A stretch of DNA of 64,000 nucleotides from Chitinophaga sp. Cy-1792 (GTDB lineage: Bacteria; Bacteroidota; Bacteroidia; Chitinophagales; Chitinophagaceae), in NCBI RefSeq assembly GCF_011752935.1, contig NZ_VWWO01000002.1, positions 1,798,001 through 1,862,000 of the forward strand. The letters are read 5' to 3'. A program made the translations under genes and the position numbers. This document shows positions 17,733-26,686 of this stretch, piece after piece (the first letter of the stretch is position 1; each line of letters starts with the position of its first letter). Under the pieces are notes generated by a model. It saw only the letters and a list, made by a program, of their open reading frames with translations, was not told the origin of the DNA and ran no database searches.

Positions 17733-19211
17733 ATGACTATACGTACCTATACAGCACTGTTGCTACTACTTTTCATAGCCTGCAAGCCAACCCCTAAACA
17801 GAAAGGTGCTGCCGGCACCGTTTCAGCAGCTGACTTCAACGAATTCGTTAATGGCCTTTCTACCATAAAACCACCCAATGCATTTATCAACCTGTATGAG
17901 GCTGTTGAAGGGCAATATATGTACCGCGACAGTTCCATTCAATTCAGTAAATTTCATGCTTTACGCTTGCCATCGCCTGATAATTTTATAGCAATAATAT
18001 ATGATGGAACTGCCGGGCCTGATGAAAAGTACAGTAGTATACTTGTTACCTATAACCAGGATGGCAGCGTGATTCAGAAGACCGTCATTTTTGAATTAAG
18101 TAAGAGTAATCGGGCTGAAGGGGTTTGGAAGAAATTAGCCATACCGTCAGATAGCGTCCTTGAATTGCGTACTTTCCAACTGGATACACATTCACCGGAA
18201 GAAGAAAAATATTTGTCGGCAGCAGTTAAAAAATTATTAATACAGGCAGACGGCCATCATAGTTGGCTGAACAGTGATAAAGAGCCCTTTGCGAAATTTA
18301 TTGGAAACTTCCCCCAGCTGACATTGCCGCTCAGCTTTCCACAAACCCCCAACTCCGGCAACTGGCCGGAGTTTGCAAGCGATAATAGCTGGTTTGACCT
18401 GAAAGAAATGCTGACCTACGATTTCCCTCGCTGCTATAAGATGGGGAAACTTAATATCTCCGGAAGTAAGTTTTCTACCGTCTTCATAAAAACAGCTGAT
18501 GTAATCACCCATCCGGATAATGAAGCACATATCGATGATGCTGTTCACGTAGTTGTATTTGACGCCAACGGAAAGGAAACAGACCGAATAAAAGCAACCG
18601 GAAAGGATTGGGGGGAAGATGGATCTTATACCCGCTGGAAGAATTTTACCATGGATGCCGCTGGCGTAATGCATATTCAGGAAGAAATTCATGTGCCTGT
18701 ATTTGAAGCCTCTATGTACGCTGATACATATTCCAGTATGCTGAAAACTGATGTTACAGTGCAGCCAAACGGCCGGCTGGACGTAGTGGCTACCAACTTT
18801 GAAATGGACATGCAGAAGTTATCCATTGACAGCACAACCTTAGGAAATTTTCCCAGTGATACTTCGCACCATGTATATGAATTCCTTGGAAACTATCCTG
18901 GCACCAATGTTAATGTAGTATTGCATTTCTGGACATTAAAAGGAGAATATGTATATGAGTTGATAACAGTTGATGGGCAGCATAAAATACTGGATGCTGC
19001 TGTTATCGCGGCAAATCTGCCATCAGGTAAACAGCCGGCGCTGCATGTGGCCATACCTGATCGCGCTTTATATGTGCCGCCAATGAAGAAAATGAAAAAC
19101 AGCGGCCCTGTAAAAATTTTGTTGAAGGATCTCGTATATGTGGTTACTGCCGAAGGTAAGCTGATAAAGCAGGTAGAAGGAGAGGCAACACGGTCAAAGG
19201 GCTCCGAATAA
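17733..19211 (+). CDS. Lipoprotein of unknown function, paralogue 2 of 4
   Basis: A 492-residue protein with lipobox LFIAC (about Cys 16). It shares MYRDSS (N-terminal third) with paralogue 3, and LTLPLSFPQTP, WFDLKEMLTYDFP, YKMGKLNISG, VVFDANGKETDR and VQPNGRL with the group. It starts 33 nt after paralogue 1 without an obvious promoter, so it is probably co-transcribed. A hairpin terminator follows. Function unknown; no enzymatic motif seen. Confidence 0.75.
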   Translation: MTIRTYTALLLLLFIACKPTPKQKGAAGTVSAADFNEFVNGLSTIKPPNAFINLYEAVEGQYMYRDSSIQFSKFHALRLPSPDNFIAIIYDGTAGPDEKYSSILVTYNQDGSVIQKTVIFELSKSNRAEGVWKKLAIPSDSVLELRTFQLDTHSPEEEKYLSAAVKKLLIQADGHHSWLNSDKEPFAKFIGNFPQLTLPLSFPQTPNSGNWPEFASDNSWFDLKEMLTYDFPRCYKMGKLNISGSKFSTVFIKTADVITHPDNEAHIDDAVHVVVFDANGKETDRIKATGKDWGEDGSYTRWKNFTMDAAGVMHIQEEIHVPVFEASMYADTYSSMLKTDVTVQPNGRLDVVATNFEMDMQKLSIDSTTLGNFPSDTSHHVYEFLGNYPGTNVNVVLHFWTLKGEYVYELITVDGQHKILDAAVIAANLPSGKQPALHVAIPDRALYVPPMKKMKNSGPVKILLKDLVYVVTAEGKLIKQVEGEATRSKGSE

Positions 19212-19241
19212 TATTAAATTCTTCCATCTTATCTTGTTAAT

Positions 19242-19275
19242 AAAAAGCCACTGGCTGAACTGTCAGTGGCTTTTT
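19242..19275 (+). terminator. Intrinsic terminator between paralogues 2 and 3
   Basis: AAAAAGCCACTG (19242-19253) pairs with CAGTGGCTTTTT (19264-19275); a T-rich tail follows. Confidence 0.85.
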
Positions 19276-19317
19276 ATTTTTTAATGTATAAGTTTCTTTT
19301 TTTTCCGATGCTACCAC

Positions 19318-19325
19318 TACCTTTG
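19318..19325 (+). promoter_or_regulatory. -7 promoter element TACCTTTG for paralogue 3
   Basis: A TAnnTTTG match ending 21 nt before the ATG at 19347. The DNA from here into the start codon (CTTTGCACTT/CTTTGCCACTT, TGTTAT, CTTATGCCTATACG) closely resembles the paralogue 1 upstream region, so the duplication included the promoter. Confidence 0.6.
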
Positions 19326-19346
19326 CCACTTGTTATACCTACCCTT

Positions 19347-20816
19347 ATGCCTATACGTAATTATGCGGCGTTTTTACTGCTGCTCTTCGTGGCTTGCCAG
19401 CCATCAAAAAAGAAAGAAACAGGTAACGTTGTTTCAACGGAAAATTTTGGAACCTTTGTCCAGAACTTAACATTACTGCATACTCCTACTCCGAATTTAG
19501 CGATCTGGGATACGGTTACTGCCCAGTATATGTACCGCGACAGCTCCGTTAAATTCCAAAGCATCCATGCCGTACGCATTCCGTCGCCAGACAACTTCAT
19601 CGCCGTACTCTACAACGGGGTCACAGACGAAAGCCACATGGATACCTATTTCCTTGCTTCCTATACTAAAGATGGTAAGCTCATTCAGAAAACCAAAGTA
19701 TACGAAATGGATAATGACAGGATGGGTGAGCAGAATACCTATAGCAAATTGGTGATGGGGTCTGATTCTATCATAGAGGTACGTGAATACTATATCAACA
19801 GAGAAGGTGGTGGAAATAAAGCGTCGCTCATCAAACACTTACTGATACAGCAAGACGGCCATCATAGCTGGCAGAAAGCCCATAAGGAAACCTTCCTGGC
19901 ATTTGCAGGTAACTTCCCGGTATTAAACCTGCCTGTTTCATATCCTGAAACACCTAAGTCTACCGGGTTCCCTCAGTTTGATCTGAATAATGGCTGGTAT
20001 GACCCAAGTGAATTATTAGGGTATGATTTTCCTAAATTTTATAAAGTAGGTAAATACAATATCCCGGGATCCGCGTATACATTGTACCTGGTGAAATCAG
20101 CTGAAGTTATGATGGAAGGTGGTGAAGAGGATGTTGAAGACGGTTTGTATGTTGCCGTATTTGATGGGAATGGAAGAGAAATTGACCGGCATCAGGTGAC
20201 CGGTGGAGAAGGAGGAGAAGGGATTTATCTGTATAGAAATGACTTTAGTATTGACTCTGCAGGTACCATGCATATGGTAGAAAAGTCCAACGACGGTTCA
20301 GAATTTGGTTTTACACTTGGAGTGGGTACATATACTACCAACCTGAACAAAGATATTGCAGTACAGCCGAATGGAACACTCGCCATAACAGCCACTGCTT
20401 TTGATATGGACCTGAAGGATTTTGTTGGCGACAGCGCCAGATACAATACCGGCGTCGCTGATACCACCAGTGAGGATAATCAATATTGTTACCTGGGAAA
20501 TTATCCGGGTGCCAATATTCATATCGTGATGCACGGCTGGTTTGATAAGAAAGAGTTTGTATATGAAATACTCTCCTTAGATCAGAACAGGAAGATACTG
20601 GATGCTTTAACAGTGGCATCAAAGTTATCTGCCGGCTCAAAGCCTGATCTCCATGTACCGATTGATGCGGATATTTTATACATGCCTCCTGTTGCCAGGA
20701 TGAAAATGAATGGTGTTGTCCGGGTCTTACTTAAAGACGGTGCTATCACAGTAGGTGCAGATGGTAAATTGACCAAAACTGCTGCAGCTATAGCGGATGC
20801 AACGGCAACGAAATAA
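19347..20816 (+). CDS. Lipoprotein of unknown function, paralogue 3 of 4
   Basis: A 489-residue protein with lipobox LFVAC (about Cys 17). It carries the group motifs MYRDSS, LNLPVSYPETP, GWYDPSELLGYDFP, YKVGKYNIPG, VFDGNGREIDR, VQPNGTL and a C-terminal MNGVVRVLLKDG. It has its own promoter and a terminator after it, unlike paralogue 2. No catalytic motif is visible. Retention of the same domain order in all copies suggests a conserved fold rather than decay. Confidence 0.75.
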   Translation: MPIRNYAAFLLLLFVACQPSKKKETGNVVSTENFGTFVQNLTLLHTPTPNLAIWDTVTAQYMYRDSSVKFQSIHAVRIPSPDNFIAVLYNGVTDESHMDTYFLASYTKDGKLIQKTKVYEMDNDRMGEQNTYSKLVMGSDSIIEVREYYINREGGGNKASLIKHLLIQQDGHHSWQKAHKETFLAFAGNFPVLNLPVSYPETPKSTGFPQFDLNNGWYDPSELLGYDFPKFYKVGKYNIPGSAYTLYLVKSAEVMMEGGEEDVEDGLYVAVFDGNGREIDRHQVTGGEGGEGIYLYRNDFSIDSAGTMHMVEKSNDGSEFGFTLGVGTYTTNLNKDIAVQPNGTLAITATAFDMDLKDFVGDSARYNTGVADTTSEDNQYCYLGNYPGANIHIVMHGWFDKKEFVYEILSLDQNRKILDALTVASKLSAGSKPDLHVPIDADILYMPPVARMKMNGVVRVLLKDGAITVGADGKLTKTAAAIADATATK

Positions 20817-20836
20817 TTACCCATAACTAATGTGCT

Positions 20837-20868
20837 ACGGGCATACTGGTATCAGCCGGTATGCCCGT
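20837..20868 (+). terminator. Hairpin terminator after paralogue 3
   Basis: ACGGGCATAC (20837-20846) pairs perfectly with GTATGCCCGT (20859-20868), followed by a short T-rich stretch. Confidence 0.75.
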
Positions 20869-20969
20869 TTCTCATTAAAAAAATAATAGTAAATTAGAAG
20901 TGACGGTGTTCTAAACCGGATACGTATAGTCCGATGCTGAACAGCTCCAGTTATCAAGTAACCTGTTAA

Positions 20970-21839
20970 TCCGCTGTACTACAGCCCGTCTGGCCATGGA
21001 ACGGACGGCGTGCGGTGGACAGGCCAGAACACGGATGTCGCCATTCAATTTAGCAATACCGCTGTTGGATATGATTTCGTTAAAACATTGAACCTGAAGC
21101 TCCTGCCTTCGGGGCTGATTCTGCAAATTATATCATCAACGAAGCAGCCGCAAAACGATTGGGATATAAAGATCCAATCGGATAGCCACTTACATTCGGG
21201 CAGCGGTCGGGCCTCATTGTTGGCTTGCTGAAAGACTTTCATTTCAATTCCCTGCATGAACCAATCCGCCCGCTGATCATACGTCTGAACGAAAACTGGG
21301 GCTATGATTATATTCTGATTAAAACAACTACCGGACAAACAAAACAGGCACTTGCTGCCACAGCAGCCATTTGTAAAAAGCTGAACCCGGGATACCCTTT
21401 CAGTTATTCCTTCCTGGACCAGGATTTTCAAAAGGTTTATAACAGTGAGATGATTGTAGGTAAACTTAACACATTGTTTACCTGCCTTTCTGTTTTTATC
21501 GCCTGTCTGGGCCTGTTTGGCCTGGCAGCCTTTACTGCTGAGCAGCGTACACGTGAAATTGGCGTACGTAAAGTATTAGGCGCTTCCGTTGTCAATATTG
21601 TTGCGCTCTTATCCGGCGATTTCCTGAAACTGGTGCTGATTGCTATTGTCATTGCAATGCCGCTGGCATGGTATACCATGCACCAATGGCTGCAAAATTT
21701 CAGTTATAGTATTGGTTTGTCCTGGATCATTTTCGCAGGCGCAGGCATCATCGCCATTTCGATAGCGGCACTAACCATCAGCTTCCAGAGTATTAAGGCT
21801 GCCCTGGTGAATCCTGTAAAAAGTCTGAAGAGCGAATAA
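20970..21839 (+). pseudogene. Remnant of an FtsX/MacB-type ABC transporter permease
   Basis: Only the C-terminal part of an ~800-residue permease remains. One frame reads SGHGTDGVRWTGQNTD...VGYDFVKTLNLKL up to about 21110. The match then jumps frame, with lost codons, to ADSANYIINEAAAKRLGYKDPIG (from 21114), ends at a TAG (21183-21185) where PLTF follows, and stays open to 21839. That last part (about 205 codons from 21225) carries VVKDFH-like LLKDFHFNSLHEP, the FtsX signature EQRTREIGVRKVLGAS and three membrane segments. The missing N-terminal two-thirds, the frameshift and the nonsense codon make it a pseudogene. It may have been lost while the neighbouring lipoproteins duplicated. Confidence 0.85.
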
Positions 21840-22017
21840 ATATTTAACCTGCCATGTTTTACTGGTATTTTTAGGTAGATGATTGTCCGGAAGATGATAT
21901 CCGGAGAGGGTTTCCGGGGTTTTCCCGTTTACCTGTTCTGCTTGTCTGGCTACAAAGGCAATTTTTCGCTTTATGCAGAATATTATTATCTTGCCCGTCA
22001 AATCATCCCATACACCC

Positions 22018-23505
22018 ATGAAAACGTTGGCGAAAACCTTGATGGCATTGTTGTCTGTATCAATGCTGGCATGCCAAAATAATGAAACCAATAATTCGGA
22101 TGCTGATATTGCTAAGGTGACTATCAAAACTATTCCTGGTTTCTCCGGTATGGTGGATACTCTCCCTAAGCTTACCATGCCTTATAATGATGATCAGCTG
22201 AAAACTGTTCAGGCAAATGCATTTATTCCCGCTGCAAACGGGCATAAATTCCAGATGATCCAGGCAGGGGTGTTATTTAATAGAGATACGGTTACCGCAC
22301 TTATATTTAAATGCTATACAGACCTGAATAAGAACAGGTACCAGGTCTTCCTGGCCACTTTTCATAAAAACGGTAAAACCATTGCCAGCGAAGAAATTGG
22401 TGTAAACGCGGTAGAGGAAAATGGCAACGAACATTCCAATACTTCCATGCAGCCTGTCTTCGACGGCGATTCCCTCGTACAGCTCAGAACACAATGGTAT
22501 GTTTATTATACTAACCGGGAATCATCTCCCAAAAGTAAAAGTAAGCTGAAGTTGATTCGTATAGGCAGGAACGGAACCATCACCCATATTCCACAGGAGA
22601 ATGTCAGCTTCCAGGATTTTATGAACAGGTTTCCTGCGCTGAAGCTGCCCCTGGCGCTGACAATAGCCCCTGATAACAGTCTGCTGAAGCCGGTGTCACT
22701 GCTCACACCTTACTATAACTTCGAAGGATATATGTTGGCAGATACCCTGCAATTTTATCATTTCGGAAGAATCAGTCTGCCCGGTAAATATCCGATGCTG
22801 GTATATACTACCGGCCAGATGGAGCAGGGAGAAGGTATTACCGAACCGGGCTACCAGCTGGTAGTATATTCACCGGAAGGCAAGGAAACAGACCGGCATA
22901 TGCTGCTGGGCACAGAAGCCGCTGAATCTTACTATACTACGGCAGAAAATGCAACGATAGATGCTTCCGGCAATATTCACCTGACGGAAACCCTGGGTGA
23001 GCCTGTTTATTATACGGTGAACCTCTCTGATGATTTACGATATATATGGGATCTCTCCTTAAAACCTGATAACGAGGGCAAACTCGATCAAACCCGCAAC
23101 AGTCTTCAGATCGCCAGCAATTTCTATGACCCGGCTACCTTGAAGGCCAACCTGAAGGAAATCCTTTCGGGAGAAGAGGAGCATGAAGAGCATTACTTCA
23201 ACGGTGTATCCTGGATTCCTTTCGAAAAGCCGGTGGCAATAGGATTACACATCTTCAGAAGAAATAATGAAGTATTGGCAGAGGTCTTTCTGGGAAATGA
23301 AAACATGGATGTTACCGATCGTTTCATCGTCTACAACGGACTGAAAAGAACCATATATGCCGGCACGATGCCTGCACAATTCGAAGATCAGGATGATGCT
23401 ATTTCTGCCCAGGGGGAAAAGATAGAATTTAATGGCCCGGTTACACTAAAAGTAGCAGGCAAATTACTGGAAGTGACGCCACAGGGGAAATTTAAGGTGA
23501 AATAA
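22018..23505 (+). CDS. Lipoprotein of unknown function, divergent paralogue 4 of 4
   Basis: A 495-residue protein with lipobox SMLAC (Cys about 18). Less similar than paralogues 1-3 but collinear with them: FPALKLPLALT, YYNFEGYMLADTLQFYHFGRISLPG, VVYSPEGKETDR, and a C-terminal FNGPVTLKVAGKLLEVTPQGKF. It is separated from the tandem by the permease remnant, which suggests the family is older than the decay event. No enzyme motif is seen. The start is set at 22018 by the signal peptide. Confidence 0.72.
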   Translation: MKTLAKTLMALLSVSMLACQNNETNNSDADIAKVTIKTIPGFSGMVDTLPKLTMPYNDDQLKTVQANAFIPAANGHKFQMIQAGVLFNRDTVTALIFKCYTDLNKNRYQVFLATFHKNGKTIASEEIGVNAVEENGNEHSNTSMQPVFDGDSLVQLRTQWYVYYTNRESSPKSKSKLKLIRIGRNGTITHIPQENVSFQDFMNRFPALKLPLALTIAPDNSLLKPVSLLTPYYNFEGYMLADTLQFYHFGRISLPGKYPMLVYTTGQMEQGEGITEPGYQLVVYSPEGKETDRHMLLGTEAAESYYTTAENATIDASGNIHLTETLGEPVYYTVNLSDDLRYIWDLSLKPDNEGKLDQTRNSLQIASNFYDPATLKANLKEILSGEEEHEEHYFNGVSWIPFEKPVAIGLHIFRRNNEVLAEVFLGNENMDVTDRFIVYNGLKRTIYAGTMPAQFEDQDDAISAQGEKIEFNGPVTLKVAGKLLEVTPQGKFKVK

Positions 23506-23533
23506 TTCGTATATTCATCTAAAACCATGTCGT

Positions 23534-24895
23534 ATGTCTGGAACTTTCTCAAAGCTCAGGAATGCCTACCATCTGTTTAAAAGCATTGATTTTAAAATGC
23601 TGGCAAAACTCTCTGAAAAGGTCGATCTGCCCAAGGTAATGGAATCCGTTTCCAAAATGGACGAAAACCAGCTGAACGGCCTGTTGAAGATGCTGAGCGC
23701 CAGAAGTTCGAAAAAGAAGGTTCCTCCCGCTGTTAATGGTGATTTCTATGATATTGCCGCCCGGCTATCTCCCGAAGACAGAGAACTACAGCTGAAAGTA
23801 CGCCGTTTCATGGAAGAGGAGATACAGCCGCTGGTAAACGAATACTGGCTCAAGGCTGAATTCCCTTTTGAAATCATTCCTAAATTCAGAGAACTAAATA
23901 TCACCGGTATCACCTTTGAAGGTTACGGTTGTGCCAACCGCTCTTTCCTGATGGAGGGCATCATCGCAATGGAAATGGCCCGCGTAGATGCCAGCATCGC
24001 CACTTTCTTCGGCGTACAAACCGGCCTCGCCATGCGTTCCATTTATATGCTGGGCTCTGAAGCGCAGAAAGATGAATGGCTCCCGGGAATGCAGCAACTG
24101 AACATAATAGGGGCCTTCGGACTCACCGAACCGGAAGTAGGTAGCGGTACCGCCGGCGGACTCACCACCACGGCTAAACGTACCGGCGACACCTGGGTAC
24201 TTAACGGCCAGAAAAAATGGATCGGCAACGCCACCTTTGCAGATGTAATCGTTATCTGGGCCAGGGATGTAGATGATAACCAGGTAAAAGGTTTTCTCCT
24301 GCGAAAAGACACCCCGGGCTTCTCCGTAGAAAAGATCCACGATAAAATGTCCCTCCGCATTGTTCAGAATGGCCTGATCACACTGAAAGACTGCCACATA
24401 GCAGAAAGTGACCGCCTGGCACATGCAGCGAGCTTTAAAGATACGTCGCACGTATTGCGCATGACAAGGGCCAGTGTAGCCTGGGAAGCGGTTGGGTGCG
24501 CCAGAGGAGCCTATGAAAATGCGCTGGACTATACCATGAAAAGGAAGCAGTTTGGTAAGCCCATCGCCGGTTTTCAGCTTATACAGGGACATCTGGTAGA
24601 AATGTTGTCCAACCTCACCGCCATGCAAACAATGGCTTTCCGCCTTTCCGAACTCCAGGACGAAGGCCGCCTCAAAGATGAACATGCCTCTCTCGCGAAA
24701 GTTTTTTGTACCCTTCGTACCCGCGATATCGTTAGCCGTGCCCGTGAAGTGATGGGAGGCAACGGCATCCTGCTGGAATACAACGTCGCCCGCTTTGTAG
24801 CTGATGCCGAAGGGATCTATTCCTATGAAGGCACCAAGGAAATCAATTCCCTGATAGTGGGGAAAGCCATCACCGGTCTGAGTGCCTTTGTATAG
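23534..24895 (+). CDS. Acyl-CoA dehydrogenase family protein (glutaryl-CoA-dehydrogenase-like)
   Basis: A 453-residue flavoenzyme. After an N-terminal extension of about 65 residues come the acyl-CoA dehydrogenase N domain, the middle domain with GAFGLTEPEVGSG and WVLNGQKKWIGNA, and the C domain. The catalytic base is Glu432 in YSYEGTKEINSLIVGKAITG, the placement and spacing of glutaryl-CoA dehydrogenase. It oxidises an acyl-CoA with electrons passed to ETF. The preference for glutaryl-CoA is inferred, not proven. No lysine or tryptophan degradation genes lie beside it. Confidence 0.88.
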   Translation: MSGTFSKLRNAYHLFKSIDFKMLAKLSEKVDLPKVMESVSKMDENQLNGLLKMLSARSSKKKVPPAVNGDFYDIAARLSPEDRELQLKVRRFMEEEIQPLVNEYWLKAEFPFEIIPKFRELNITGITFEGYGCANRSFLMEGIIAMEMARVDASIATFFGVQTGLAMRSIYMLGSEAQKDEWLPGMQQLNIIGAFGLTEPEVGSGTAGGLTTTAKRTGDTWVLNGQKKWIGNATFADVIVIWARDVDDNQVKGFLLRKDTPGFSVEKIHDKMSLRIVQNGLITLKDCHIAESDRLAHAASFKDTSHVLRMTRASVAWEAVGCARGAYENALDYTMKRKQFGKPIAGFQLIQGHLVEMLSNLTAMQTMAFRLSELQDEGRLKDEHASLAKVFCTLRTRDIVSRAREVMGGNGILLEYNVARFVADAEGIYSYEGTKEINSLIVGKAITGLSAFV

Positions 24896-24993
24896 GAGTG
24901 CCTTCAGATGACCGGTAATTTTCAATTGAGATATTAAAAAAATTATCGTCGGTTTTTTATAGTTTTAGCTGTTGCTAAAAAATGACCTTCGTT

Positions 24994-25749
24994 ATGAATA
25001 ACACAAACCGTCGTAGTTTTTTACGAAATGTATCTCTTGGAAGCCTTGCCGCACTTAGTTTGCCGGAAATCGTTGCAGCAGCCGCTCCTGCAGAAAAATC
25101 ACCAAAAATCGCGCTGAAGAAAGATTGTACCATCCTCTTCCAGGGCGACTCCATCACCGATGTAGGCCGCAAAAGAGACAATGATGCCCCCAACAATAAT
25201 AGCGCATTGGGTGGCGGATACCCACTCCTGGCTGCTTCTGAAATGCTCTGGCAGTATCCGGACAGAAACCTGAAAATTTTCAACAGAGGCATCAGCGGAA
25301 ATAAGGTATTTCAGCTGGCTGAACGCTGGGATGCCGACTGTCTGGCACTCAAACCAGATGTATTGAGCATTCTCGTAGGCGTAAATGACTACTGGCATAC
25401 CCTTACCAATAAATATAACGGTACCTCAAAGGTTTACCACGACGACCTCGACAAACTCCTGGACCGTACAAAGCAACAGCTGCCAGATGTACAGCTGATC
25501 ATCGGTGAGCCATACGCTGTTAAAGGCGTAAAGGCAGTGGATGATTCCTGGTTCCCGACGTTCAATGAATACCAGGTGGCCGCTAAAGAAATTGCCGCTA
25601 AATACAAAGCGATCTTTATTCCTTACCAGGCCATCTATGATAAAGCCATTCAATCGGCCCCTGCTTCCTACTGGACAGGAGACGGTGTACATCCTTCCGT
25701 TGCAGGCGCACGCCTGATGGCACAGGGATGGCTGAATTGTGTTAAATAA
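24994..25749 (+). CDS. Secreted SGNH/GDSL hydrolase with Tat signal
   Basis: A 251-residue protein with a twin-arginine signal NRRSFLRN followed by a short hydrophobic run. SGNH blocks: GDSITD (block I Ser), GISGNKV (block II Gly), GVNDYW (block III Asn) and DGVHPS (block V Asp/His). It probably de-esterifies a carbohydrate or lipid in the periplasm. It is followed 17 nt later by another secreted esterase-like gene, so the two may act together on acylated polysaccharides, in line with the GH3 gene upstream. Start set by the Tat motif. Confidence 0.88.
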   Translation: MNNTNRRSFLRNVSLGSLAALSLPEIVAAAAPAEKSPKIALKKDCTILFQGDSITDVGRKRDNDAPNNNSALGGGYPLLAASEMLWQYPDRNLKIFNRGISGNKVFQLAERWDADCLALKPDVLSILVGVNDYWHTLTNKYNGTSKVYHDDLDKLLDRTKQQLPDVQLIIGEPYAVKGVKAVDDSWFPTFNEYQVAAKEIAAKYKAIFIPYQAIYDKAIQSAPASYWTGDGVHPSVAGARLMAQGWLNCVK

Positions 25750-25766
25750 AACTCATGCAGACAATT

Positions 25767-26621
25767 ATGAAAAAATTGATCCTCCTTTGCATGCTGGCGG
25801 GTTATGGACTTAATGGAATGGCACAACAGGAAAAGCAAATAGCCTTGTGGCCCGGTATCGCTCCCGGTGAAACCGTGAAGAAACCACTGGAAATGTCGGC
25901 CGACAGCAGCCGGAATGTTCATCGTATTTCTTCGGTAACCGATCCCTTTATTTCCGTTTACCCGGCGCCGTTAGAAGGCCGCAAAGATGCAGCAGTGATT
26001 GTTTGTCCGGGTGGCGGCTACGGTATCCTGGCCATCGATCTGGAAGGTTATGAAATAGCACAATGGCTTAACAAGCTGGGCTATACTGCATTTGTACTGC
26101 ACTACCGCGTTCCGCAGAAAAGAGAAGGTGCCTTACAGGATGTACAAAGGGCCATCAGGCTCGTGAAATCCCGCGCTTCCGAATGGCAGATAAACCCTGA
26201 AAAGGTAGGCCTCATCGGCTTTTCCGCAGGTGGTAGCCTGAGTGCGCGTGCAGCCACCCTGTACGATAGGCAAACCTATACCGCCATCGATGCTGCTGAT
26301 AAGCTGAGTGCCAAACCGGCATATGCCATGCTGATCTACCCGGCATACCTCGACGAAGGCGAAAACAGAACGCTGACACCAGAGTTGAAAGTTAATGCAG
26401 CTACACCGCCCATGTTCTTATTTGCAACGGCAGATGATAGCTATGGATATAGTGCGCTGGTCATGACCGGTGCCATGAGAGATGCCAAAGCCCCGGTAGA
26501 ATTACATTTCTACAATAAGGGAGGCCATGGCTACGGACTCCGGCCTGGTAATCCCGCTGCGGATACATGGCCGGGCCTGGCAGGAAAATGGCTGGAACAA
26601 CTATTGAAGGCAACACATTAA
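25767..26621 (+). CDS. Secreted alpha/beta hydrolase (acetyl esterase / BD-FAE-like)
   Basis: A 284-residue protein with a signal peptide ending GMAQQ. The alpha/beta hydrolase fold shows the oxyanion strand VIVCPGGGYGIL, the nucleophile elbow GFSAGG, the acid Asp in FATADDSYGY and the catalytic His in KGGHGYGL. This layout matches acetylxylan or feruloyl-type carbohydrate esterases. Operon-like spacing to the SGNH hydrolase upstream. A terminator hairpin overlaps its stop codon. Confidence 0.87.
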   Translation: MKKLILLCMLAGYGLNGMAQQEKQIALWPGIAPGETVKKPLEMSADSSRNVHRISSVTDPFISVYPAPLEGRKDAAVIVCPGGGYGILAIDLEGYEIAQWLNKLGYTAFVLHYRVPQKREGALQDVQRAIRLVKSRASEWQINPEKVGLIGFSAGGSLSARAATLYDRQTYTAIDAADKLSAKPAYAMLIYPAYLDEGENRTLTPELKVNAATPPMFLFATADDSYGYSALVMTGAMRDAKAPVELHFYNKGGHGYGLRPGNPAADTWPGLAGKWLEQLLKATH

Positions 26622-26635
26622 GTGTTGCCTTTTTT
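26608..26635 (+). terminator. Intrinsic terminator overlapping the esterase stop codon
   Basis: AGGCAACAC (26608-26616) pairs with GTGTTGCCT (26622-26630), loop ATTAA containing the TAA stop, then a run of T. Confidence 0.88.
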
Positions 26636-26686
26636 ATGCGCAACAATTAGGGAAACCGGGTTGTATTACTAGAAAAAGCGGATAAT

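Noticed and set aside
23534..23540. ATG at 23527 just upstream of the acyl-CoA dehydrogenase
   Set aside because: It is in another frame; the in-frame ATG at 23534 starts the conserved protein.
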